From NCBI GenBank assembly GCA_001632435.1, contig KV424035.1:1-64000 (forward strand): a stretch of DNA of 64,000 bases, in the 5' to 3' direction. The DNA is from Calocera cornea HHB12733. Taxonomy: Eukaryota; Basidiomycota; Dacrymycetes; Dacrymycetales; Dacrymycetaceae. The notes beneath the pieces are model-generated. The model searched no databases, had not been told where the DNA came from, and saw only the letters and a list, made by a program, of their open reading frames with translations. Of this stretch, positions 1-10,796 are shown piece by piece. Position 1 is the stretch's first letter. Each line of letters starts with the position of its first letter. The translations under genes and the position numbers were made by a program.

Positions 1-72
1 GAGGAGGACGGGGACGAGGAGGGGGACGGGGACGGGGATGGGGACGAGGAGGAGGAGGAGGACAGCGCGTAG
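1..72. repeat. GA/G-rich low-complexity tract at the left edge
   Basis: The first ~60 bases are a purine-rich imperfect repeat of GAG/GAC/GGG units. On the plus strand frame 1 reads an acidic Glu/Asp/Gly run ending at a TAG at 70-72, while frame 3 reads a Gly/Arg-rich run. It could be the end of a gene lying left of the window, with an acidic or RGG-type tail, or non-coding satellite. The frame cannot be decided from this fragment. Confidence 0.5.
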
Positions 73-430
73 CATGCGATTCCCCCAAGGCTTCAATTAT
101 CAGTAGCTAAAGAACTAAATTCAATTACTTCTTTTCAACCCCACAACCCCGTACTGGCTGTCTTTCAGCAGCAGTATCGTCGACAGTGCGCAGCAAAGGA
201 GCTGATCTTCAGCACGCAGTGTCTGATAAACAGTCAGTTTTCTGCTATCTAAAGGTAATAATAAAATAATGATATTAAGCTACTATACTACTTATTACAA
301 GCAAGTCGCTGCTTACGGGCCACTTATGGCTGTTAAACAGCCCCTTTGTCTAACAGAGCAAGGGGCTGACTATCAGCAATATCTATACGTCATTGTAACT
401 ACTTATGATCAGCTACTTATAGGGTCCTAG
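73..430. other. AT-rich stretch without a supported gene
   Basis: This stretch is clearly more AT-rich than the rest of the window. It holds a perfect 9-bp inverted repeat (CAGCCCCTT at 338-346 and AAGGGGCTG at 360-368, loop 13 nt) and an 8-bp direct repeat CTACTTAT at 399-406 and 413-420. It ends in a CCTAG that can serve as the 3' splice site of the arrestin exon starting at 431. It may be a long intron, an intergenic region or a decayed inserted element; no transposase is readable. Confidence 0.4.
338..368. repeat. 9-bp inverted repeat (potential hairpin)
   Basis: CAGCCCCTT and AAGGGGCTG flank a 13-nt loop in an AT-rich background; it could be a hairpin or the remnant of a mobile-element end. 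Confidence 0.6.
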
Positions 431-2137
431 TGTGTTCGTGCAGCTACTGGGCACCCAGGATCTGCGCGTGTCCGGCCGGCGTCCGGAACATCTCACGTTC
501 CCGGCTGGAAAGCACGTATTCCAAGGGCCGAACGTTCCACCGTCCAACGCTGTAGACTTCTCGCATGATCTGATGATCGACGGTCTGCCGAGGCACTTCT
601 ATTTCGCAAAGCCAGGCGAGACGACGTTCCCGTTCAGCATCCAGCTGCCGGCCTGGCTCCCCGCGAGCGTCGATTTTCAGAACGGCACTGCGGAGATTTC
701 GTACGAGGTGAGTCGTTGCTCTGCGTCGATATTCATTACTAATGGGAAACAGCTGCGCGCGGTAGCAGGTATGTACTCGCGCTCGGAGGATGAACGGCAA
801 GACCTCGTTCAGAGTCAGTCCATCGGGGTGTTGGAACCCTGGGGCCGCGATATCAAGCAAGAGAGCAAGTGGACCCAGGAGAGTGGGCTATACTTGGCAG
901 TGACCGCACCTCGTCAGCTTGTAGCGACTCAGAAGACCGATGTGACCGTCAAGGTGCAGAATCGGTCTAAGCAAACTGTATGTGCCCAATCTACAATTCT
1001 TGGGGATCAGCTGACGAAGTGGTCAGATAACATCTATCGCTGTCGCTATAAATCACGACCTCTCGTCTGAACACGTATCCAAACTGCACAGCGAGATCCA
1101 CGAGCAGCGATTCGAAGGGGCTGAATACTCTGTGCATCCGGGAAACGAAGCGACCGCCGTCGTGCACGTCAGAGTGCCGGACTTCTCATGGGGATCGAAC
1201 GGGTTCGTCGGGAAGGACGGCGCGTCGCTGTTCCGGGTAGATACGCGGATGACAGTGTTCATACGCGGTGCCACGTCGTTCGTATCGTTTCCTCGTGGCT
1301 AACGGCTTCCGTCTCATCGCTCGAGTCCTGTGCAGGATCTTAGTCCTCGCCATCCCGGTCACCATCGGACACCCAGCAGCAGAGATCTCGCCTCCTCCGC
1401 GATCCCCAATGCGATACCCACCCGTCCTACAAGGATCGCCCTACGGGCCCGGGCCGAAGCCCCAGACCAGCCGACGTCAAGTGCGGCCAGTGGGCGGCCC
1501 AGCCGGCACTGCACCGCGTCGTATCCCTCCGACCGCGACCTCCCCCGCTGCAGCTCCTCGCCTCCCTCGGCCCGCTCCTCTGAGGAGACGCAGCAGCCAG
1601 CAAGACGTGTTCTCCAAGCCATTACCGAACATCGTCAGCCCCACGCCGGTGCGGAGCCGCTCGGGCTCGTTTGACGTCTCGCGCCCTGTGTCAGAGGACG
1701 TGAGGCTCCTCGAGGATATCGTCGCTCGCGAAGGGTATACCCCTCCCGTCGTTCTTCCGCCTAGATCGCCTCACACTCCGAGAACGCCCCAGCATCCGCC
1801 TGAAGGTGATTATGAGGAGAAACAGAGGGCAAGAGAACTCTCGTCGATGTGGCAGGGACCGGCTGCATGGGTCCCGCGACCACTGCAGCTCTCCCCCCTC
1901 TCCCAACATAAGGCAGCGAGAGTCGAGACCAGCCGGGTCGGAACATCCTCAAATATCCGGAACGGTGCTGGGGCACACTTCATACGTATACCATCCCTGC
2001 CAGCTTCCGACGCGCCTGCCTCTGCAGTGGATGATTCCGACTCGGAAGGGGATACGGTCCTATGGAATGGCCCCATGCACCGCATCGGTGCGCGCAGGGC
2101 GAACGGCGACGCGACCAACTCGGGTCACAGGAGATGA
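431..2137 (+). CDS. Arrestin-like (alpha-arrestin family) protein, 5' incomplete
   Basis: Exons: 431..707, 753..977, 1027..1294, 1344..2137; the introns are 45, 49 and 49 nt. The reading starts inside the arrestin N domain (GKHVFQGPN..., then a stretch typical of the fold: PGETTFPFSIQLPAWLP, FQNGTAEISYEV) and continues through the C domain (VTVKVQNRSKQT, ITSIAVAI, ending near VFIRGATSF). A long Pro/Ser-rich tail follows with YPPVL- and GYTPPV-like sites, as in alpha-arrestins that recruit HECT ubiquitin ligases to membrane proteins; that role is inferred from the family. The first ~60-70 residues of the N domain are missing: no ATG-initiated exon supplying them is visible in 73-430, so the gene is either split by a long intron reaching left of the window or truncated. 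The intron at 708-752 is a multiple of three, so retention would keep the frame. Confidence 0.65.
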
Positions 2138-2311
2138 TTAGGTATATGCGATAGGCAGTCAGCTGATTACAGAGATGCGTTGATAATACATTGTGTGGAG
2201 CGATCCTCTCGTCCCGTCTGTTGGCAGTCCCCACACGTTCCCACACCTCCCACCCTCGTCTTCTCAAATCTGCCCGCGAGCTGATGCACCCGCTCTGATG
2301 ACCTTATACGT

Positions 2312-2744
2312 TCATCGTCCCTTGCCGTCAAGCTTCTCCAAAAGGTCTTTCGCCTCGTTGATCTTGCTCGCGAGATACGGTGAGCCGCCGCGATCTGGAT
2401 GGTTGGCGAGCATGATGTGTCGATGTGCGTCTTTCAGACGATTCCTCAGCGTGGCATTGTCCCTGTATCTTTGTCAGTATAATCTTCATACTGGGAGGAA
2501 GTGTGACCGAGACGCACTTCAGCCCGAGGATATCAATCGCCTCCTTCCTGTCCATCTTCGACTTGAACCCTCCCTTCGCCCACTCCTCAGTAGCAGCCTT
2601 TCCCACGCGTATGACCCCGCTCCTCATCAGCTGTCTACCCACAAGAGCGGCCCCAAGGAGCGCCCCCGTGCCGAGAATAATAGGCGTTGCCATCTGAAGG
2701 TAAGACCGAGGTTGGGGTTGCGCTGCGTTGTCTTCGCTGGACAT
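2312..2744 (-). CDS. PAM18: Mitochondrial import motor J-protein Pam18/Tim14
   Basis: Exons complement(2312..2462, 2518..2744), 125 aa, one 55-nt intron. Pam18 is the J-protein of the TIM23 import motor that stimulates mtHsp70 ATPase at the inner membrane. Visible: a short N-terminal tail, one membrane segment at about residues 18-38 ([18 protein letters not shown]), then a degenerate J domain with the HPD triad at residues 97-99 (LANHPDRGG) and helix IV-like [13 protein letters not shown] at the C terminus. Length and order match the family exactly. The start is the first ATG in frame after the divergent promoter; only 169 bp separate it from the SGD1 start on the other strand. Confidence 0.93.
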
Positions 2745-2913
2745 GCACGGATTGCGTTCGGGAGGACGAAAGAGCTGACGGCAGCACCGTGCCGATGAGA
2801 ATAATATGGTCAGCATCGCCACTGAGTCGAGAAATTTGGCCGATCGGCTCGATCGTGGGCCCTGAGAGCGAGATGTTTTGGCGCCGCTCCGTACCACCAA
2901 GTCGACTCACACA
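2745..2913. promoter_or_regulatory. Shared divergent promoter PAM18 / SGD1
   Basis: A 169-bp gap lies between the two divergent start codons, so both genes must draw their proximal promoter elements from it or from each other's 5' ends. No clear TATA box is seen. Confidence 0.4.
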
Positions 2914-5900
2914 ATGCCTCAGAGGTATACTACAGGTCCAAAGCTTCCTGCGGCATTGAGAGATCAGATTGATGAACATGGTGCGCTATACGTTCTATGT
3001 TCTGGATATCACTGAATACGTATCCAGACCGCGCCAATGGGAGACGACCTCGTTCGCAGCTCAACCGACGAGACGCACGAAAGGAACAGCGGCAAGCCAA
3101 GAAGGAGAGGAAGGCGGAGCATTTCTCGCATTCACACAAACCCACGACTATCCTACCTGAGTCTTCGATGCCGCAGCGCAATAGTCTGAAACGCCCCGCT
3201 GCGCAGCCGACGCATGAGCCAGCCCCGAAGAAGCGGAGGCTCAGCCAAAGTGAACCGCAGGGCGGCACGAAGACGAGGACTGTTCGATTTTCTGACGACA
3301 CGAAGGGCCCATCATCTTCAAAGCCGAAAGTGACTGCTTTGGAAAAGTTGTCCGCTCGCTTAGACGGCCATCGGTCTCCCAAGGCAAGAGGCAGCACATC
3401 GACGATCAGTGCGCTGCCTAAGTCACAAGCCGAGATCGAGGAGGATGCTCGCATTGCCAGATACGAGAAGCTTTTGGCTCAGGGGAACGATAGTGAAGAG
3501 GATGATGGACTTGACGGTACGCTTCTGTGCTCGAACTCGTGTGGGAAGTGATGTTGAGATACCTGCAGACCTACTCTCGTTTGCCGACAAGATCGTCTTC
3601 TCGCGCCTAGACGTACGTACATCGTCCTGATTAGTCCAGCTCTTCTGACGTCCATTGTCAGGGAAAAGATGCTGAGCAAATCGAGGAAGATGAGGATGAG
3701 GTCGATGAAGATCAGGTTGACAGGGAAAAGATGCACCTCGAAGCCGGCTCAGAGGAAGAGGAGGAGTCAGACGACGACTCAACCTCCGAAGAGTTCGCTG
3801 GCTTCTCAGACGACAGCGGCGAAGCTCCTGAACTAGTAGGCACAACAGCCGGCGACAAAGCGCCCGCTTCTCCAACACTGCCGAAAGCCGCCGGGGGTGC
3901 CTACGTCCCCCCTCACCTTCGAGCGAAGCAGGCGGCCGCTGGTGCAAGCGCAGAGACGGCTGAGCAAACCAAGCTCAAGCGGCAAGCACAAGGTCTTCTG
4001 AATCGGTATGGAAGCACTGGCTTTGTGACGGTTAGGGTGACTGACCGTCTTACAGGCTGACCGAGCAGAATATTGCTTCGATTGTGAGCGAGATTGAGGC
4101 GCTTTATCGCGGTTTCAGCCGGAACGGTGCGTGGATGTTTATCAATGGGACCGCAGCTATACTGATCGTGCTAGATGTGACCACGATATTGACGAGCCTG
4201 GTGCTGGAGACAATTTCGTCGCGCTCGAATCTCTTGGATTCCTTCGTGATACTCTATTCTGCGCTCATCGCCAGCTTGACCAAGATAATCGGGATTGAAT
4301 TTGGTAAGTCCCAGCCCGACATCAATTTGCCGTGGCACTGAGACGGCTCCGCAGGTGCCAGCTTCGTGCATGACCTCGTTACATCGTACAAGAAGCATTA
4401 CTCCGCCTTACCGACTATCGTTGTAGCAGAAGGTGTAGAGGAAGAGGAGCGCGGGAAGGAATGCACCAACCTGATCGTCCTTTTATCAGAGCTTTACAAC
4501 TTCCAGGTCATATCCTCGCGGCTTTTATATGATGTCATTCGTGATCTTCTGGATGGAGACCTCGCGGAATTCAATGTCGAGCTCCTACTCAAGCTATTGA
4601 AGAGTACGTCGGACTTACTCGTGGAAGGCCTAGCTCACAACCTATGCTCTCACAGATTCCGGTGCTCAACTACGGCATGACGACCCGAAGGCACTGGATG
4701 ATATCGTTCAGATCGTGCAGCAGAAGACAACAATGCAAGATCCGCGGGGACTAGGGTCTCGAACGAAGTTCATGCTGGAGACGCTGTCAAACCTGAAGAG
4801 CAGCAAGTCGAAGGCCGTTCAGAATCAAGCGGTGGCGATCGAGGCAACGAACCGCATGAAGAAGTTCCTAGGCGGGCTGGCCAAGTCACATACAAGTATG
4901 CAACCCCTGCGAGATTCGGGCTCTGTCGCTGATGTTGTCTCCCAGTCCGATCATACGACAGCCTGAGAGTCTCCCTCTCGGATCTTCTCGCTTCCGATCA
5001 GAAGGGCAAGTGGTGGCTTGTGGGTGCCGCATGGTCGGGCGATCCTCTTGTGGACAATCAGATGGAGAGATCAGAAGAGGAAGCTCCCGCCGTCTCCGAA
5101 AATTCTATTCTGAAACTGGCCAAGAAGCAGGGTATGAACACAGACGTGAGGCGTAAGATCTTCGTCGCGCTCATGACCAGCGAGGTGCGTCGACTTATTT
5201 TCAGGGCTTCGGACTGTCGGATTGCCGTAGCTGACTCCTTGCATCAGGACTATGTCAATGCCCATGAGCGGCTCGACCAGCTCCATCTCACAGAAGTGCA
5301 GCAGCGAGAAATCATTCGTGTCTTGCTCCATTGCTGCGGGACGGTGAGCAGTTATCGCACAGATTTGGATCCGTTCTCACACTTGATCTAGGAGCAGGCA
5401 TATAACCCCTTCTATGCGCTTGTTGCTCAGGAGCTCTGCAAGGCATCTCATTCCCATAAGGTCACTTTACAGTTCTGCCTGTGGGATTTCCTCCGCGAGC
5501 TCGGCGAAACGGACGTCGGAGGTGCGGAGATCATCAAATCTGCAAGAGATAGGGAGGAGGTAGTGGGTTTCGACGTCTCTGCGACAAAGAGCAGGATCCA
5601 GAACCTGGCGAAGGCCTTTGCATGGCTCGTTGCAAAGAGTGCATCGAATCTCATGATCTTCCGAGTTAGTGCGCTTTCGTTTCTTCACGTGATCTCATTG
5701 GCTGATCGACGTTACAGCCCGTCACCTTCACTGCTCTTCAACCGCGCACTGTGACGTTCTTCCAGCTCTTCTTGGCCCATATGATCATCGATTCGCAGCT
5801 CCGAACCCCCGTCATCGACCTCAACGACAAGGTACAACTCCCCAAAAAACACAACTCCGAGGCGCTGGAGCAGACTGTTATCAAGGCAGCGAGCAATGGT

Positions 5901-6053
5901 GGTCTCTCCAAGGGGTTGATATACTTCATATCGAAGTTGGCTCCACCTGTGCAGGAATACCCTCCGGCTGTAGCAGAGACGATTGAATGGGGCCTCGATC
6001 TCATGAAAGACACCCTTAAGACAGGCATGGATCTGGCTAGTACCCTTGCATGA
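2914..6053 (+). CDS. SGD1: Nucleolar MIF4G/MA3-domain protein Sgd1/NOM1
   Basis: Twelve exons: 2914..2980, 3028..3516, 3569..3612, 3662..4005, 4056..4126, 4175..4303, 4355..4603, 4656..4895, 4946..5184, 5248..5343, 5392..5664, 5718..6053 (858 aa). Sgd1/NOM1 is a nucleolar protein that binds the DEAD-box helicase eIF4AIII/Fal1 in small-subunit rRNA processing. Seen: a Lys/Arg-rich N terminus (RRDARKEQRQAKKERK) resembling nuclear/nucleolar signals, acidic Ser/Glu clusters, the family motif YVPPHLRAKQ, a MIF4G-like helical domain (about residues 330-600: LLNRLTEQNIASIVSEIEALY onward) and a C-terminal MA3-like domain beginning near VRRKIFVALMTSEDYVNA. The start at 2914 was chosen because splicing a 47-nt intron (2981-3027) joins it to the conserved basic region. 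Confidence 0.92.
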
Positions 6054-6254
6054 TGATACCCTTGAATACTAGTAGTTAAGACATTTATTCCATAATTTAA
6101 TTCAGGATTGCAGTTGCATGCAATATGTTCTATGAAGACATTTGGTCTGTCTGGTATACATATGCAGCGTAACAGTATCGTCGCGCGACCTCAGAGGTAT
6201 AAGAATGCGGGACAATCGAAGACCGAAGTGAACTCTGTGTGTCCGATTGTAAGC
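6054..6254. terminator. Convergent 3' region of SGD1 and EFM4-like gene
   Basis: A 201-bp AT-rich gap between two converging stop codons, where the 3' UTRs of both genes must lie. A TTTATTCCATAATTTAATT-like AT run near 6085 could act in 3'-end formation. Confidence 0.3.
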
Positions 6255-7180
6255 CTATGAAGAGGATGATGCAGTAGTCTTGAAGAATGCGGTCGTGCTG
6301 ACAACGGTGCCAGTCTGTCCGCCAAAGCTGAATGAGCGGTGCTTCACACGAGAGCTGAAGTCAAGTCAGTACAGTTGTTTATCCAGCAAGTTTGTACATA
6401 CTGAAAATGTAGTCCAGAAGCTGGGGTCTCGAAAAGATTTCGTATCTCCTGCTCCGTAAAATTGCAAGCTAAGACATGGTCAGCATTGGGAGGGAAAATC
6501 TTCACTTTGCCTTACACGTAATGAGAAGTAACCCTCCCTCTTTCAGCAACGCTCCGACTTTGACAGGATATAGTCTCGAAGCCGGTTCCTCCAACTGCTC
6601 GTACTGCCCAAGTGAGACGGCATCGAATGTTCCTTTGTCAAGAATGAGATCCCATCCGTTCTCGTCCATCACTTCGAGCGGCGTGGGAACGTTGAATAAT
6701 ATGTCGCATTGCTTGAAAGTGATTTCTGGGACCTCGCGATGCTCTGCAATGGCTCGGGCAAGTTCTACAGAGCGATCGCTATAGTCTACACCGCACAGGT
6801 GATCGGGAGGATAGCCAGCATCTGCCAAGCCAAAGAGAGTGACGCCGTTCCCGGTACCGATATCAAGAACAAATGGAGCGATCGGCGCCGGCGGAGCATT
6901 TTCAATTGCCCATTCTACCATCTTTTCAAGCACATCTTCGCCAAACCTTGAAATCTCTCAGCAGAGATCAACACCGCGGGGGTAAGGAAACACCCTACCA
7001 AACTTCGCCTTCATCGGCAATTTCTTGAAACGTCCCGATCTCCCTTTGATAGACTTCATCCCAGCTAGAAATGATATTAGCCAGCTCATCGATCAACATA
7101 CATCATACGCACTGCTCTTTCGTGCCCAAACGCGATGGATTGAAGTCGACTACGGAAGACGACGCGTCCGTGTCTGTCAT
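6255..7180 (-). CDS. EFM4: EFM4/METTL10-like protein-lysine methyltransferase
   Basis: Exons complement(6255..6354, 6402..6468, 6516..6946, 6999..7064, 7113..7180), 243 aa. This family methylates a lysine of translation elongation factor eEF1A in the cytosol. Seen: the family N-terminal block (SRLGTKEHWDEVYQREIGTF after splicing), the SAM-binding motif I (VLDIGTGNGVTLFGLAD), an acidic motif II (LCGVDYSDRSVELA), the motif DLILDKGTFDAVSL, and the strand LLLITSCNFTEQEI, which appears only when the 47-nt intron 6469-6515 is removed. The C terminus HSRVKHRSFSFGGQ also matches the family. Start at 7180 is the first in-frame ATG; 180 bp separate it from the PLP protein's start on the other strand. 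Confidence 0.88.
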
Positions 7181-7360
7181 GTCCGAAGTATCTGTTGAAG
7201 AGGAAGCATCGGTGGGAGAGGCTGTTGAAGCCATCGGGGACCGGGACGCGCGACTTGGTGAGCGCGACGAGCGGCCGTTTGCAGGGTGTCTCTTATGCTC
7301 ATCCGTTCGGCACGACCATTCTTCCCCAAACTCAATAACGTTCGGTCACCTGCTGTCTTC

Positions 7361-8309
7361 ATGTCGACATCAGATTATCCTAGACCTTCAGAGGACCGTA
7401 TCGCTGAGCTCAGGGAGAACCTCCTGATCATACGATCCAAAATCGCTGCTGCTGTCCGTTCCGTCTGAACTCATGACGTCCACTACCGGACTCAAGCCTG
7501 ATACTAGGCATCCGCCGCAGGGCTCAGCGACAAGAAGCCCCAGCTGGTCGCTGTTTCCAAGATCAAGCCTGCCGAAGATGTCATGGCATGTTACGAGGAC
7601 GGGCAACTACATTTCGGCGAGAATTATGTGCAGGAGCTGGTAGACAAGGCTGAGAAGGTATGCCCATACTGTTTCGCTGCATGACATGTGCTGACCGCTG
7701 TGACAGCTTCCACAAGAGATCAGGTGGCATTTCATTGGCGCTCTTCAGAGCAACAAATGCAAGGCACTGGCAGGTGAGCACCCTATTGCCAGCCCTTCGT
7801 GTGATCGTTCTCACGACAGATCAGCAATACCAAATCTCTACGCTGTCGAGACGCTTGACTCGATCAAGAAAGCCGACCTGTTCCAGAAGTCTCTTCCCGA
7901 TACCCGCTCAATTCCTCTACGCATATTCATCCAGATCAACACCTCCTCTGAAGACTCTAAGTCTGGCCTTCCTCCCATCACCTCCACTTCATCAAGTTCA
8001 GAGGCTGTGGACCTTGCGAAGCATATACTGCAGAAGTGCCCGGCGCTGCACCTGGAGGGCCTGATGACAATCGGCTCAATAGAGGCATCGACTACGCAGG
8101 ATGAGAATGAGGACTTCGACAAGCTCAAGGAGTCCAGAGACAACCTCGAAGCGGCGCTGAAAGAGGCTGGGTTGACGGGATGGGGTCAGGATGGGAAGCT
8201 GCAGCTGAGCATGGGAATGTCGGCGGACTTCGAGAATGCGATCAAGCAAGGAAGCGACAATGTACGTGTGGGGTCGAGCATATTCGGCGCTAGGCCGAAG
8301 AAGCAATAG
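7361..8309 (+). CDS. YggS/PROSC-family pyridoxal-phosphate homeostasis protein
   Basis: Exons 7361..7462, 7508..7657, 7707..7773, 7825..8309 (267 aa). The family binds PLP as an alanine-racemase-like TIM barrel without known catalytic activity and buffers the cofactor. Seen: the PLP-lysine motif [14 protein letters not shown] (Lys about residue 52), [10 protein letters not shown], the [10 protein letters not shown] signature, LEGLMTIGS, and the C-terminal phosphate-binding [13 protein letters not shown]...VRVGSSIFG. An upstream in-frame ATG at 7295 would add 22 residues (MLIRSARPFFPKL...), which looks like a mitochondrial presequence; both starts are possible. The first intron has an unusual GTCTGA donor but restores the expected frame. 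Confidence 0.92.
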
Positions 8310-8373
8310 GCTGCCGTCCGCGGTAAAGTTAATCTCAATATCAGAGTATGTAATACAGTCACACGATTCCAAT

Positions 8374-9971
8374 CTACGTGGCGCTGCCAAAGATCGTGTA
8401 GCGGCGGCAGATGCTGGGTCCGACCTCATCGTAATCGGCTTTTGTGTGGCAGTAAGAGTAGAACTCCGGCTACATCGAGATGTCAGAGGACGCTCACATT
8501 GAAGAAAGTGGTGCGCACCAGAGAAGCAAGAAGTGAACCACCAAACCACACCGCGTATCTGTTTGGTGGTCAGCAGTGTTATCGGCGATGACCACTCCTG
8601 GGTACGCACCTCTGACGCTTGTGCGAAATAACGTTGACCTCGACACCGGACGAGCGCATATGCGCACCACTCGCTGCCTCACTATCCGCGACACGCTTAT
8701 CCACAATCTGCTTCAGATCTCTCCTTAACCGCTGGCCAAAGTGATCGAACATGGTGGAGCCACCCGACAGAACAATGTTGCGGTACAGCCCACGTCGGAC
8801 ATCGATCGGCGACTGCTGAATCACATTGTCGACCACTTCGGGGAGAGGGGTGAGGAAGTCGGAAGAGTAGATCTCGGGATTGAAGAAGATCTCGGGGGCG
8901 AGGAAACGTTCGAAGCCAACGTCGATGCCATATTTCTGTTTCCATTCAGATATTAGACATATTCCAAAGCGCTATGGGATGACATACCCGGCCGGTCACA
9001 CTGTGCTCACCCTCAAACCGCTCGAAGTACTTGTACGGCTCCGCATCATACTTCCGGAATTCCTTGACGATGTCCTGGCAGACGTAGCTGTAGTCCTCCT
9101 TAATTTTCTGTGCCACCCTCAGCTGGTCCTCCGGGGGGATCGTCGCCGTCTCGCCACGCTCTCGAAGCAGATTCTGGACGAACGCAGTGATGTCACGCCC
9201 AGCAATGGGAATGTGCTTGATGGCGCTCCCAATAACGTATCCCTCGGCGCAGGGGATGACGTGAGTAACACCGTCACCGGAGTCGATGACAGTACCGGTC
9301 AGAGTCCGGTCCGTGACCTTGTTTGAGGACCAGGAAGCGGCGAGCGCGAGCACGGCCTGGACGGCAATGTACAGACCCTGAATGTTGAACGACTCGAAGA
9401 AGATCTCTGCCGTGTTCTCGCGATTCTCAGGTGGGTTCAGGGGCGGCTCAGTCTGCGCGCGGGTTAGTCACTTGCGCCTCGCTGGGCACCTAATCGACAT
9501 ACCAGAAGAAAGTAATGGTCCTCCGGCTCCGCTCTCAAGTACTTGAAGATACTCTGCTCCCAGTACCGCTCCATGTGATCCCAGTTCTCAATAAGTCCAT
9601 GGCGAATAGGGTAGTGTACACCGTAGCCTGGCTTGGAGAACGCCTCGTCGCCGATGTAGAAGTCAAGGTCCTCGATGCCCCGCTTGGAGGCGAGATGACC
9701 AGGCTTGGACGGGATCGACGGTGCACGACCGCCTCCACCCCCACCAGACACCTGGTTCTCGCGTGTTGCGATTGCAGTTGGGAATACACTGCGAGTGTTA
9801 GAAGGCTCGAGATGGCCCATTCCATTGAGACTCACAAAGATGGGTCCGAGTTCCCGGCGAAACTATGAACAAGGCGGGTCAGTCTTCCGCCCGAGAAAGG
9901 CTCGTGTATGCCTACCCTATCTTAGTGTAGCCACTTCCATTGTCGCTGATAATAGGCGCAAGGAGGGCCAT
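8374..9971 (-). CDS. ARP3: Actin-related protein 3 (Arp2/3 complex subunit)
   Basis: Exons complement(8374..8469, 8519..8558, 8610..8935, 8988..9452, 9503..9788, 9836..9862, 9916..9971), 431 aa. Arp3 is one of the two actin-like subunits that form the template for branched actin filaments. Seen: the N-terminal phosphate loop ([16 protein letters not shown]), DDLDF-like block ([16 protein letters not shown]), [26 protein letters not shown], the second phosphate loop [13 protein letters not shown], the Arp3 block [23 protein letters not shown], and the ending [21 protein letters not shown] Gly-rich insertion ([13 protein letters not shown]) sits near residue 45, where Arp3 proteins vary. One exon is only 27 nt. 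Confidence in identity is very high. Confidence 0.96.
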
Positions 9972-10796
9972 GATTGTTTGGTTTCAAATGGTCGACCAAG
10001 CGCAGTATTGAGGCAAGGGCACTCGTCTCCAGGCGCCCACGACTCGATGACCGCGCGCGAAGCACACAGCACGCGGGAGCAATTGGCTCTCTGATTTCCT
10101 ATTTAGGCAATGTCGAGCAGTGTGCTACATTACGGTCTGTCTTTCCTTTTATCCTTCATTCAAGCAACTTCCCAAAACAGCAAAGATTGGACCGGGTAGT
10201 ATAGTGTCCTTACCTTATATGAAGGTCCAGGAAGTACCAGTTAATCATCAATCATAAGGTCAGTGCTGCAATCAGTTAGCTTGAAGCGCGGTAATGCATG
10301 GACAGTTCGGCCCGTGTAGATATCTCGCGCAAACCGGCCAGGCCAGCCGTCCGAGACGGATGGATTTGGGCTGTCATCGGTCTGCCCTTGACACATGCAT
10401 ACGTGGAAGAGGTCGTCCACCGACTGGCCGAGAATCTGCTGTATTAAGTTTAAGTGTCTCCAGTCGCTGAGTCGATATTTGAACATGGCTGCGGCCTACT
10501 TAGAAACGCGCTACACGCGCTCATGACTCGCGTCTTCGATGGTCCTGTCGCACACATCGAAACGGTCCAATTGTATGTGCCCAGAACATAGAGACATTTG
10601 GCAGCATGTACCCCGCCCTGAGCGGATCTATTTGAAAGATAAAGCGGAATCATTAATGTTGTGGTCGCGCGAGACCCTTGTGCGGTCCGCATCACGTCCC
10701 CGCTCTGCATACCCTCCCAGCGACGTTCGAGGTCGCGACGCTCGTTATCTCCTCTTTCGACCCTCTCATTTCCTCCTCCTTTACTGTTGGCAGGAA
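9972..10796. promoter_or_regulatory. Divergent intergenic region ARP3 / ZIP transporter
   Basis: This 825-bp gap separates two divergent starts. A minus-strand open frame of 81 codons (10241-10486, ATG at 10486) is the only notable reading; it has no recognisable motif, so I do not call it a gene. A pyrimidine-rich tract (about 10735-10785) directly precedes the ZIP start, as is common in fungal promoters. Confidence 0.35.

Noticed and set aside
399..420. CTACTTAT direct repeats as a target-site duplication
   Set aside because: Only 6 nt separate the copies, so they cannot flank an element; likely simple AT-rich recurrence.
8470..8497. A 28-nt intron at the 3' end of ARP3
   Set aside because: A GTGCGC donor 21 nt earlier gives a normal 49-nt intron (8470-8518) and joins LLASL directly to [10 protein letters not shown], matching Arp3 length exactly.
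10241..10486. 81-codon minus-strand open frame between ARP3 and the ZIP gene
   Set aside because: ATG-initiated but without recognised motif, splice support or codon bias; too short to call from sequence alone.
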